Shown one piece after another: positions 1-6,654 of a stretch of 9,011 nucleotides of DNA; the stretch's first letter is position 1; every line of letters starts with the position of its first letter. The notes under the pieces were generated by a model. That model ran no database searches. It had not been told where the DNA came from and saw only the letters and a program-made list of their open reading frames with translations. The stretch covers positions 1 through 9,011 of the forward strand of contig CALEWF010000255.1 of NCBI GenBank assembly GCA_937925455.1, given 5' to 3'. A program made the position numbers and the translations under genes. Source of the stretch: an uncultured Flavobacteriales bacterium (GTDB taxonomy: Bacteria > Bacteroidota > Bacteroidia > CAIKAF01).

Positions 1-146
1 TTCCAAGTCCTCGGGGCTCAGCCACACATGGCATCGGGGTAGCGGTGTCTTCGTGCCCTCAGCCCCGCAACCCCGTGCCCTGTGGGCTTCGCCCCTGCGG
101 GCTTTCCACTTCCATCCGCAGCAGTCCGCCCCTGCGGGTACGGATG
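1..146. other. GC-rich intergenic segment with duplicated GCCCCTGCGGG words
   Basis: This stretch is strikingly GC-rich beside the AT-rich operon and carries no credible gene. The 11-mer GCCCCTGCGGG appears at 91-101 and again at 128-138; each copy can fold on itself (CCC...GGG), and a related GCCC-TGT-GGGC hairpin sits at 77-86. The left end is cut by the window, so a gene or a longer repeat element could continue beyond it. Confidence 0.45.
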
Positions 147-210
147 ATTTGAAGATGAATCAATTTGGAAATGAAATAATTTGAAGATGTGTTGATTTGA
201 AGATGTATTA
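147..210. repeat. Tandem repeat, 16-bp period
   Basis: Four contiguous 16-bp units start with ATTTGAAGATG or the variant ATTTGGAAATG: 147-162, 163-178, 179-194 and 195-210. The first 11 bases are conserved and the last 5 vary (AATCA, AAATA, TGTTG, TATTA). The constant-plus-variable design and the length, about one and a half helical turns, are notable. The array ends only 15 bp before the separate 14-bp array. Confidence 0.85.
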
Positions 211-225
211 ATTGTATAGTATTCA

Positions 226-288
226 TAATTCGTAATTGATAATTTGTAATTGATAATTCGTAATTGATAATTCGTAATTGATAATTGG
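226..288. repeat. Tandem repeat, 14-bp period built from two 7-bp halves
   Basis: Four copies of TAATTCGTAATTGA (226-239, 240-253, 254-267 and 268-281; the second has TTTG for TTCG) are followed by a half copy, TAATTGG. Each unit is two related heptamers, TAATTCG and TAATTGA, so the array is also a 7-bp repeat. In some frames it reads as repeated N-Y-E-L/I-T-N-Y-Q peptide, but no gene is supported. Similar heptamer arrays are familiar from intergenic DNA of Bacteroidota and cyanobacteria; their role is unknown. Confidence 0.9.
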
Positions 289-313
289 GTCAGAAGGTGC
301 ATAGTTTACAAAC

Positions 314-328
314 CGCATTGATAATGCG
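314..328. repeat. Short perfect inverted repeat
   Basis: CGCATT-GAT-AATGCG is a 6-bp perfect stem with a 3-nt loop, followed by TTTT on the plus strand. The word AATGCGTT occurs again at 354-361. It could be a weak plus-strand terminator or part of the repeat patchwork; the stem is too short to decide. Confidence 0.3.
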
Positions 329-370
329 TTTTGGTAGTTGGTTGTAGGCGGAGAATGCGTTGTAGCATAC

Positions 371-418
371 AGATTGCTTCCCCGCCAAAGGCGGGTCGCT
401 ATGACGGGTTGGGGCAAT
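371..418. repeat. Palindromic GC-rich intergenic element (REP-like)
   Basis: A perfect hairpin, CCCGCC-AAA-GGCGGG (381-395), lies inside a weaker outer stem ATTGC (373-377) / GCAAT (414-418). The surrounding word pattern (AGATTGCTTC, hairpin, GGTCGCTATGACGGG) resembles short dispersed intergenic repeats that I have seen in Bacteroidota and other bacteria as variants of GTCATTGCGA...GAAGCAATCT. Only one copy is visible here, so dispersal is inferred. Confidence 0.5.
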
Positions 419-540
419 GGGGCAGCTGGTGAATTCGCCACTATAAGGCGGAGTAACACGCGGCCGCCTTCTCTAAATTATTAATAATATAAAATTCTAA
501 TGACAATTTTGAAGAGAAATAATGAAGAAGTCATAAAATA

Positions 541-567
541 TAAAAGCCCGAATAAATCGGACTTTTA
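541..567 (-). terminator. Rho-independent terminator of the porP-gldKLMN operon
   Basis: On the minus strand the RNA would form an 11-bp stem (UAAAAGUCCGA pairing with UCGGGCUUUUA, one G-U pair) around a 5-nt loop, UUUAU. It is followed by a U-rich run (UUUUAUAUUUUAU). The stem starts 20 nt after the gldN stop. The A-rich run on the other side means it could also act on transcripts coming from the left. Confidence 0.88.
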
Positions 568-587
568 CTTAATAATAAACTTATACC

Positions 588-1448
588 TTATTGTTCCCAC
601 AAATTATGTTCGTAATCCATTAAGGTATTTTTGATATCCTCAGCTTCTAACAAAGCATCTAAACCTTTCACATAATCTTCAATACGACGATCATATGTAT
701 TGTCCACTTTGTAAATCATGCTACTAAATTGACGTTTCATAAAAACATCATCATAGGTTAGACGCTGACCAAAGTTATAAGGATTATACACCTCTTCATT
801 GATCAACACTTTACGCAATTCTGGAAAGTACAACCAAAACATTTGTTTATAATCACGGAATTCACCAGTGTTAGGATCAATTACAGCCATTAACGGACAA
901 ATACCGATAATTCGTGGTTCTAAAACAGAACGTTGCTTTTCAAAAGTCCAATCTTCTTTTAAGCGATATTGTTTTACATTACTTGGATCAAATGCAGTAA
1001 CAATTACCGTATCATACCAATCATAGGGAGGATAAGGACGCTGCATTTGCATTGAGTCTCTTCTCACCCCAATATTAGCAACTTCAGCCGTAGTCATTTC
1101 AGCTTTAAAATCATCCCCCAGCATCGGATCATAGGCTCTTACAGACTGCTCTGTAAGCACAGCATCCATAATCACCGTAATTAGATTCTTGCGGAGATTA
1201 GTTGGTTTTGTAGGATAATACAACGGTTGATTGATTTTTTCACGTAAATCAATCATACGCCATATCCTACGCTGAAACATCACATCCGCTTCACGCATGT
1301 GAGCATAAGGCACCACACGACGATTCGGATAATGAATTTTATCAAAAACCCCATCTCTAGGAGTAGGCGTTAATACTTGAGTATGCAAAGTATTACCCAA
1401 GCTTATGATTAAAAACGCTGCGCTGATAATGAACGATAATTGTTTCAT
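588..1448 (-). CDS. gldN: T9SS / gliding motility periplasmic ring protein GldN (PorN)
   Basis: The 286-residue protein begins with a signal peptide (MKQLSFIISAAFLIISLG, cleavage around residue 24 near HTQ-VLTP) and no lipobox, so it is a soluble periplasmic or ring-associated protein. Family motifs are clear: YAHMREADVMFQRRIWRMID (about 48-67), the adjoining LREKINQPLYYP, RIIGICPL (179-186), QMFWLYFPELRKVL (202-215) and MIYKVDNTYDRRIEDY (244-259). GldN joins GldK in the ring that receives motion from GldM. It is the last gene of the operon: it starts 6 bp after gldM and is followed within 21 bp by a hairpin terminator. No gldO duplicate of gldN, as seen in F. johnsoniae, follows it in this window. 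Confidence 0.96.
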   Translation of the reverse strand: MKQLSFIISAAFLIISLGNTLHTQVLTPTPRDGVFDKIHYPNRRVVPYAHMREADVMFQRRIWRMIDLREKINQPLYYPTKPTNLRKNLITVIMDAVLTEQSVRAYDPMLGDDFKAEMTTAEVANIGVRRDSMQMQRPYPPYDWYDTVIVTAFDPSNVKQYRLKEDWTFEKQRSVLEPRIIGICPLMAVIDPNTGEFRDYKQMFWLYFPELRKVLINEEVYNPYNFGQRLTYDDVFMKRQFSSMIYKVDNTYDRRIEDYVKGLDALLEAEDIKNTLMDYEHNLWEQ

Positions 1449-1454
1449 ACGAAT

Positions 1455-3101
1455 TTATTGTATGGTGAATACTGCATTGGTTGTTCTTGTTTCACCTCCG
1501 GGTACAGATATTTTAACATCATCAAAATAAACTTTTGTACCACGGGATAATCCACGAATCTGATTTTGAACATCGGCCGGAAGAGCATTACCTGTACATT
1601 GCTTATCAAAATATCCGTTTTTCGTTCTAAATGCTACAGTAAATGAACGGATATTGGCATACATATCAAAATCAAAATCTTCCATCTCAGGAATTAATGG
1701 ACTTGCAGCAGCGGCAGCAGCACCAACCTGTTCCCCGTTTTTCTTTCCACCCCATTTAATAATAGGAGTAGGAACGCGTTTGACACGGAATTCATAAGTA
1801 CCCATACTTGATGTTTTGCCATCTTCCATTTTTGCTGATACAGAAATTGTTATCTTATTACCTGTACCAGGTTTTACAATATAGTTTCCATTTGAACCAG
1901 AAATAGTTCCACCATTACAAGCAACGACAATGTTATTGGGCGCAACTCCCGGTACACTCACAGATACTGGGTTATCTAAGCCACGGTACATCACATTCAT
2001 CTTAGTAGGTGAAACTGTAGCTGAGGGAGGAGAGACATTATAAATAGTGGAGTAAGGATAAGATGTTTCCTTTTGTGTTTTAGGGTCAATCATTTTAATA
2101 ACTCCGGCAAAAGTACGTTCTCCAGCACCAGAAGCCGGAATTGAAACATAACCTTTTCCGTTAATAATTTTTGTGGAATCTAATTGCGTTCCACCAACAA
2201 CATTCATAGTCAAAGTATCTACCTCTGTTCCATATATGATAGTGGGTTTAAAAGAAGTACTATAGGCTGCCAAAAACACCTCAGCTTCAAAATTAGAACC
2301 TGAAACCACAAAACTAGATTTAGGTATTACCTTCGCTTCAACCGCATCAAATTTGAAAGCTGTAGCAGATATTTGATCCCAGAAATGAGTTAACATCTCA
2401 GATTCAGCTCCTTTAACAATATTTTCCCATTTTGTAAGCTCCACTAAAGCCGCAGACAATGGAAGATGATAAAAATACTTCATTTCCCATTGACAACGCT
2501 TATCTTTTTTACAAGCTGGATCTTCTGCATCAGGATCGGGAGTGTTAAGCAACGCCAGACGCTCTTCCATCATAGCTTTATTTTTAGCATCTACAAGCTC
2601 TAATAAAGCAGCCTTATATTCATTTAATTTATTTTTTAGTTCCCTAGCTTTTCCTTTTTCTACTTTATCAGGTTCTGCACCAAAATAATGCGTAGGCTTA
2701 TCATAATCGTCTTTTTTGGATATAAGTCCTGGATTTTGGATTCGATTGTTAGCCTCTTCATCGGTTGGCGCAGCATCAACTAACTTCACCAATTCTACTT
2801 TTAATCCATGAATATATTGGCTCATTTCGTCGGCAAGTGCACGAACTTTTTTTGCTCTTTCATGCAATTGCTTCACTCTTGGATTTTTGCCTTTATTCAC
2901 TACTTCATCCTGATTGTGAAATTCGGCATACCAACTTCCATTTTTCTGTTCCAAATTTTGCTTTTGTTGTAATAATCCAATATTAACCACCACAAAGGCG
3001 TCGAGAATTTCTTTAGATACGTTCAAAGCAAGAAGTGCTGTCAACACGAGGTACATCATGTTAATCATCTTCTGCCGTGGTGTCTGTTTACCTCCTGCCA
3101 T
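1455..3101 (-). CDS. gldM: T9SS / gliding motor stator-like subunit GldM (PorM)
   Basis: The 548-residue protein opens with the unmistakable GldM start MAGGKQTPRQKMINMMYLV. A single membrane helix (about residues 13-35) anchors it next to GldL. Arg9, reported as essential in the F. johnsoniae motor, is present. The remainder is periplasmic: a mainly helical first domain (about 36-245) containing an extended charged segment with C197 and C203, followed by three beta-rich domains ending at VFTIQ, matching the D1-D4 architecture known from GldM/PorM crystal structures. The last domain has the family's KWGGKKNG and MEDFDFDM motifs; between them lies a run of six alanines (461-466). GldM dimers rotate within the GldL pentamer and reach across the periplasm to GldK/GldN. 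Only 6 bp separate its stop from gldN. Confidence 0.97.
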   Translation of the reverse strand: MAGGKQTPRQKMINMMYLVLTALLALNVSKEILDAFVVVNIGLLQQKQNLEQKNGSWYAEFHNQDEVVNKGKNPRVKQLHERAKKVRALADEMSQYIHGLKVELVKLVDAAPTDEEANNRIQNPGLISKKDDYDKPTHYFGAEPDKVEKGKARELKNKLNEYKAALLELVDAKNKAMMEERLALLNTPDPDAEDPACKKDKRCQWEMKYFYHLPLSAALVELTKWENIVKGAESEMLTHFWDQISATAFKFDAVEAKVIPKSSFVVSGSNFEAEVFLAAYSTSFKPTIIYGTEVDTLTMNVVGGTQLDSTKIINGKGYVSIPASGAGERTFAGVIKMIDPKTQKETSYPYSTIYNVSPPSATVSPTKMNVMYRGLDNPVSVSVPGVAPNNIVVACNGGTISGSNGNYIVKPGTGNKITISVSAKMEDGKTSSMGTYEFRVKRVPTPIIKWGGKKNGEQVGAAAAAASPLIPEMEDFDFDMYANIRSFTVAFRTKNGYFDKQCTGNALPADVQNQIRGLSRGTKVYFDDVKISVPGGETRTTNAVFTIQ

Positions 3102-3143
3102 GTCTATAAATCATTATTAGGATATACAGATAAAATTAAAATC

Positions 3144-3947
3144 TTAACGGTTAATGTTCATAGCAGCCAGCATATTGCCATAAACAGTATTTAATGCGGA
3201 TAGATTTTTACCTAACGCATGAATTTCTTCTTTGTATCGTTTGGTGTCTTCTACAGAAGCATCCAAATACTTTAATAATTCATTGATGTTGGAATATGCT
3301 TTAGCACTTGATTCTACATACTCTTTTGTACCTTGTATTTGTAACTCATATACTGAATTAAGAGCCGCAAGATTTTTAGATACGCGTTGCAACTGTTCTC
3401 CGTAATTTTGACCATCAGCGGAAGAAATTACAGTAAGCGATTCGGCTGCTTTCACATATGATTCAGACAATTTACTAACATTGGTAGCTGCACTTTTTAC
3501 ACTAGTAACAAATTCATTATTGGCTGCACCAGCATCAGCAATAGAACTTAAGCTATTTGCACTTTCACTTAACTTACGCATGCCCTCTCCTAAAGATTGT
3601 ATCAATTCCGGACCAATTTTAGCTTCTTCCAGAAGTTTATCTAACTCTTGTGAAATTGAATCTTTAGCTCCTCCCGCTTTCTTACCTTTATCTTTTCCAT
3701 GATCATGTCCTCCTTCACCACGAAGTTCAGGATATACTAAGGTCCAATCTAATTCTTCGTGTGGAGGTTCAAATGCAGAAATTGCAAAGATAAACGCTTC
3801 GGTAAGCAGTCCTACCGTAATCATAATGTTAGCAATGGGAAGGTGAAGAATTTTAGCCCAGGCTCCTACGATTACTACTGCGGCACCTAAGCCGTAAACC
3901 ATACCCATGATTTGTTTTCCCGTCTTACTTTTAAACAAAAATTTCAT
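3144..3947 (-). CDS. gldL: T9SS / gliding inner-membrane motor subunit GldL (PorL)
   Basis: GldL is the inner-membrane part of the proton-driven T9SS and gliding motor. The 267-residue protein has two membrane helices near the N-terminus (about 13-31 and 38-58). The helical hairpin carries a lysine and histidine (GAWAKILH, K32 and H35). Glutamate E50 in the second helix corresponds to the buried glutamate (E49 in Flavobacterium johnsoniae) thought to handle protons, and the conserved FEPP (E60) follows. A low-complexity Gly/His/Lys linker (about 77-96) leads into a long cytoplasmic, alpha-helical, coiled-coil-like domain. The motif KNLxALNxVY occurs twice in it, at 191-200 and 247-256, suggesting an internal duplication. 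gldM begins 42 bp downstream, so the two motor genes are almost certainly co-transcribed. Confidence 0.96.
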   Translation of the reverse strand: MKFLFKSKTGKQIMGMVYGLGAAVVIVGAWAKILHLPIANIMITVGLLTEAFIFAISAFEPPHEELDWTLVYPELRGEGGHDHGKDKGKKAGGAKDSISQELDKLLEEAKIGPELIQSLGEGMRKLSESANSLSSIADAGAANNEFVTSVKSAATNVSKLSESYVKAAESLTVISSADGQNYGEQLQRVSKNLAALNSVYELQIQGTKEYVESSAKAYSNINELLKYLDASVEDTKRYKEEIHALGKNLSALNTVYGNMLAAMNINR

Positions 3948-4039
3948 GTTGTTGAAGATTAAATTAGGTTAAGAAATAAATAAAAAAACCAAGTTAAAAT
4001 TAAAGGATTTATATAGATGCCTTTCAGCAAACTATATCA

Positions 4040-5419
4040 TTAGTTAAAATCAGATTTATCACGACCCATAAATGTTTGAACACAACGGAAGCCGATGTAG
4101 CTTTTAGATGTATCCTGATACTCATACAAACGAGCTGATACTTGCAAGTAATAACCTACATCCTTCCAAGAACCACCACGTATAACCTTACGCTTTAACA
4201 CTGGGGGATCTGAAGCTTTAGCATCATATTTAAGATCTGGATTGAGGTCATGAGAGAAGGTATAACCAGACTCTTCAAATGCCACAGAGGTCCACTCTGA
4301 AACATTACCAGCCATGCAATACAAACCAAAATCATTTGGATTGTAAGAATCTACAGGTAACGTATGGAAACCACCATCATCAATGTAATTACCACGTAAA
4401 GGCTTAAAGTTACCCAAAAAACATCCTCTTGAATTACGGATGTAAGGACCTCCCCAAGGATATGGGCTTAAATCCAATCCACCACGTGCTGCATATTCCC
4501 ATTCAGCTTCAGTAGGAAGGCGGAAATCATGAACTGGGAAATCACCATTTCCAATCAAATAATTATTCATCAGCTCTGTTCTCCAATGACAGAAAGCATT
4601 AGCCTGCTTCCAATTTACACCTACTACCGGATAATTATCATAAGCAGGATGCCAGAAATACATTTTTGTCATTGGTTCGTTATAAGAATACTCAAAATCT
4701 GCAATCCAAACAAGTGTATCTGGATATATCGGAACCATTTCTTTGCGAATAAAAGTTCTTCTATCATGACGGGTGGGAGAACCGGCAGCCGGACCGGTAT
4801 ATTCCTGATAATAAGTTTTATCGTCTTTACCATTAATTCCTTTTTCAGAATTATAGCGGGTTTCACGATATTTATATTTAGATGCTTCTACAAGGTCAAT
4901 CCACCAATAGGTGTAAATCAATTTATTTACGTCAATTTCGCGTTTACGCATGTAACGCTGATCTTCTGGATAATACAATTCTTCAAGGGCTTCACGCACT
5001 TCTTGGTCTTGAAAACGAATTTTAGTTTTCCAATTCAGCAATGGAGGATCAATTTCTTCATCAAAATCATTTTCTCGGATAAAGAAACGGTCTTCATCCA
5101 CGTTGGTACCCAAAATAGTTCTCATCAAAGAGTCTCTAACATAATAAACGAACTGACGATATTCATTATTAGAAATCTCAGTTTGATCCATGTAGAATGC
5201 CTGAACAGAAACTGTCTTACTAGGAGATAAAAATGCCTGAGGCACTTCCTGGTCACTGTCTCCCATGTTATAGCTACCCATGGGAAGATAAACCATACCA
5301 TAGGGATCTGCCTGGTACCACTTGGGGCGACCTTGTACTCCGATTAACTGGCCCTGATAGCCTTTACTACAGCTGCCTAGTAACCAAACTACACCGGCGA
5401 TTAACGCTAGTTTTCTCAT
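4040..5419 (-). CDS. gldK: Gliding motility / T9SS lipoprotein GldK (PorK)
   Basis: The 459-residue outer-membrane lipoprotein has a signal peptide ending in the lipobox LLGSC (lipidated cysteine at residue 17). An upstream ATG at 5470 would add 17 residues (MRNRLYSEN...) before the signal peptide, so 5419 is preferred. The body has the fold of formylglycine-generating enzymes (FGE/SUMF1): PMGSYNMGD near residue 47, DQTEISNNEY near 78, then VVGVNWKQANAFCHW, RLPTEAEWEYAARGG, YCMAGNVSEW, VIRGGSW and a final IGFRCV. The paired active-site cysteines that FGE carries between RGGS and GFRC are absent, so it is a structural, non-catalytic relative. An acidic/aromatic insertion at roughly residues 105-245 separates the first motifs from the core, as in other GldK proteins. 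GldK and GldN form the periplasmic ring attached to the outer membrane. gldL follows after 92 bp. Confidence 0.96.
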   Translation of the reverse strand: MRKLALIAGVVWLLGSCSKGYQGQLIGVQGRPKWYQADPYGMVYLPMGSYNMGDSDQEVPQAFLSPSKTVSVQAFYMDQTEISNNEYRQFVYYVRDSLMRTILGTNVDEDRFFIRENDFDEEIDPPLLNWKTKIRFQDQEVREALEELYYPEDQRYMRKREIDVNKLIYTYWWIDLVEASKYKYRETRYNSEKGINGKDDKTYYQEYTGPAAGSPTRHDRRTFIRKEMVPIYPDTLVWIADFEYSYNEPMTKMYFWHPAYDNYPVVGVNWKQANAFCHWRTELMNNYLIGNGDFPVHDFRLPTEAEWEYAARGGLDLSPYPWGGPYIRNSRGCFLGNFKPLRGNYIDDGGFHTLPVDSYNPNDFGLYCMAGNVSEWTSVAFEESGYTFSHDLNPDLKYDAKASDPPVLKRKVIRGGSWKDVGYYLQVSARLYEYQDTSKSYIGFRCVQTFMGRDKSDFN

Positions 5420-5532
5420 GTTTTTGTTGTTTTTGGCGAATTTATTTTCACTATATAAACGATTCCTCATTTATATTATTTTACATTTTTTATGACTAAT
5501 TGTTAATTATTTCTTATCTATTAAGGTTTAGT

Positions 5533-6507
5533 TTAAAAACGATCTCTATTATAATCCAAGAAACGAACATTATAACGTTTAATAATTTCTTGCTCTTTGG
5601 TAATTTTGAAACAATACCGAAGCATTACTTCATGTGTACCTGAATTAAATGCATTTAACCTAGATGTATTTATGTCGTATGAATATCCGATTTGTAAGCC
5701 GTTTAACTTGGGAGTTAATGCTCCGAAATTCATTCCTAAATTGATTGCAACCGCATCCTGAATACGATAGGTTAATCCACCCCAGTAAAATTCTCTCCAA
5801 ATAACATTGAGGTTAGCATCAAACTGCACGGTAGCAAATTCGGTCTTTAATAAAACATTGGGATTTAAATCAAAGTCAGAACCTCCGATACTTTTAAAGG
5901 TGTATCCACCCAAAACAAACATGTGTCTGGCATCTCGATAATTTAGGTTAGTAAACTCAGAGGCAGTAAGATGAGTTGCTGATACGCCAGCGTACCAGTT
6001 TTCTGTATGGTAATAAACACCTACACCTAAATCAAAACCAAAATTACTAATAGAAGAACCGGATGGTGGAATATTAGGATCAGGCATTCCACTAGGATAA
6101 ATCCAAGTGGGATTTTCAATTCCTTTATTAGAAAAGCCAATATCAAAACCTACGGCTAAGTGACCCGGTCCTAAATTTTTTCTACGATATGCACCAGCTA
6201 CACGCAAAGCATAGTTTTTTTGAAAACCAATATAATCTAGGTATGTAGTAAGGCCCGCAGCGATTTGGTTATTACCTTTTGTCCATACAGGCAAATCAAT
6301 GGATAATAAAGCAGAAGTAGGTGCCCCATCAAGTCCTACCCATTGGAAGCGTCCCAACATGGTAGCACAAATGGCATCTTTGGCACCAGCATACGCAGGA
6401 TTCATGATAAGCTTATTATTAAAAAACTGAGTAAACTGTGGATCCTGCTGTGCAGAAGCAGAATACACGAATGCCGCCGTAAAAGCTGATAATATAAGTT
6501 TTTTCAT
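5533..6507 (-). CDS. porP: Type IX secretion system membrane protein, PorP/SprF family
   Basis: The 324-residue protein begins MKKLILSAFTAAFVYSASA, a clear signal peptide with likely cleavage before QQDPQFTQ. The mature start (QDPQFTQFF, then NPAYAGAKD) is the hallmark of the PorP/SprF family, and the rest alternates short hydrophobic and polar stretches ending in HEVMLRYCFKI, as expected for an outer-membrane beta-barrel. The open frame extends 37 codons upstream to 6618, but that part is basic and AT-rich and would bury the signal peptide, so I chose the start at 6507. Family members attach to the T9SS from the outer membrane and serve substrates or adhesins: PorP in Porphyromonas, and SprF for SprB in Flavobacterium. 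It lies 113 bp upstream of gldK, matching the porP-porK-L-M-N order of Porphyromonas gingivalis. The family is large and paralogous, so 'porP' rests on position rather than on sequence alone. Confidence 0.9.
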   Translation of the reverse strand: MKKLILSAFTAAFVYSASAQQDPQFTQFFNNKLIMNPAYAGAKDAICATMLGRFQWVGLDGAPTSALLSIDLPVWTKGNNQIAAGLTTYLDYIGFQKNYALRVAGAYRRKNLGPGHLAVGFDIGFSNKGIENPTWIYPSGMPDPNIPPSGSSISNFGFDLGVGVYYHTENWYAGVSATHLTASEFTNLNYRDARHMFVLGGYTFKSIGGSDFDLNPNVLLKTEFATVQFDANLNVIWREFYWGGLTYRIQDAVAINLGMNFGALTPKLNGLQIGYSYDINTSRLNAFNSGTHEVMLRYCFKITKEQEIIKRYNVRFLDYNRDRF

Positions 6508-6553
6508 ATTTGGTCTTAAACTGCTTAAATCGCTACAAGCACTATTCAGAATG

Positions 6554-6588
6554 TAAATATAAGCAAAAAAATTTTTATTTCCTCCAAA
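6554..6588 (-). promoter_or_regulatory. Possible Bacteroidota-type promoter for the porP-gldKLMN operon
   Basis: Read on the minus strand, TTTG (6588-6585) is followed after 23 bp by TATATTTA (6561-6554), seven of eight positions matching the Bacteroidota -7 element TAnnTTTG. The spacing is at the long end of the range reported for Flavobacterium. Transcription would start near 6548, giving a leader of about 40 nt before the chosen porP start. The surroundings are very AT-rich, so a chance match is quite possible. No equally good match was found in the gaps before gldK, gldL or the arginase-like gene. Confidence 0.3.
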
Positions 6589-6654
6589 TTTTAGTTTAGG
6601 AATTTTTAATATTTTCATTTAAGTTATTGATTATTATTGTTTTAATTTTAAACA

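Larger units (their letters stand above)
1..540. other. Intergenic region without a supported gene
   Basis: Downstream of the operon terminator the 540 bp to the window edge contain only repeats, hairpins and low-complexity DNA (listed separately). Open frames here, such as those on the minus strand at 18-302 and 223-459, translate the repeats themselves and show no domain, signal peptide or normal composition. Base composition swings from GC-rich (1-146) to very AT-rich (147-290), to mixed and GC-rich (340-470), and back to AT-rich (471-540). Confidence 0.75.

Noticed and set aside
147..288. Possible CRISPR array
   Set aside because: The units are contiguous 14- and 16-bp repeats with no 25-40 bp spacers and no cas genes nearby.
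18..302. Minus-strand open frame of 94 codons in the intergenic region
   Set aside because: Its N-terminal half is a translation of the 14-bp and 16-bp tandem repeats and the rest is the GC-rich hairpin segment; no domain or plausible protein composition.
223..459. Minus-strand open frame of 78 codons
   Set aside because: It runs through the hairpin element and ends in the TAATT repeat array; it overlaps the other spurious frame and resembles no protein family.
3948..4039. Possible separate promoter or terminator between gldK and gldL
   Set aside because: I saw AT-rich DNA and a near match to TAnnTTTG but no well-spaced pair of elements and no convincing stem-loop.
4529..5230. Plus-strand open frame of 233 codons opposite gldK
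   Set aside because: It lies wholly antisense to the well-supported gldK, is rich in Ile/Phe/Ser as expected of an AT-rich shadow frame, and shows no motif.
5420..5470. Upstream ATG for gldK at 5470
   Set aside because: It would put 17 polar, basic residues ahead of a complete lipoprotein signal peptide; the ATG at 5419 gives a standard signal and lipobox.
6508..6618. Upstream ATG for the PorP/SprF protein at 6618
   Set aside because: It would put 37 extra residues in front of a textbook signal peptide, and this stretch is better explained as promoter and leader.
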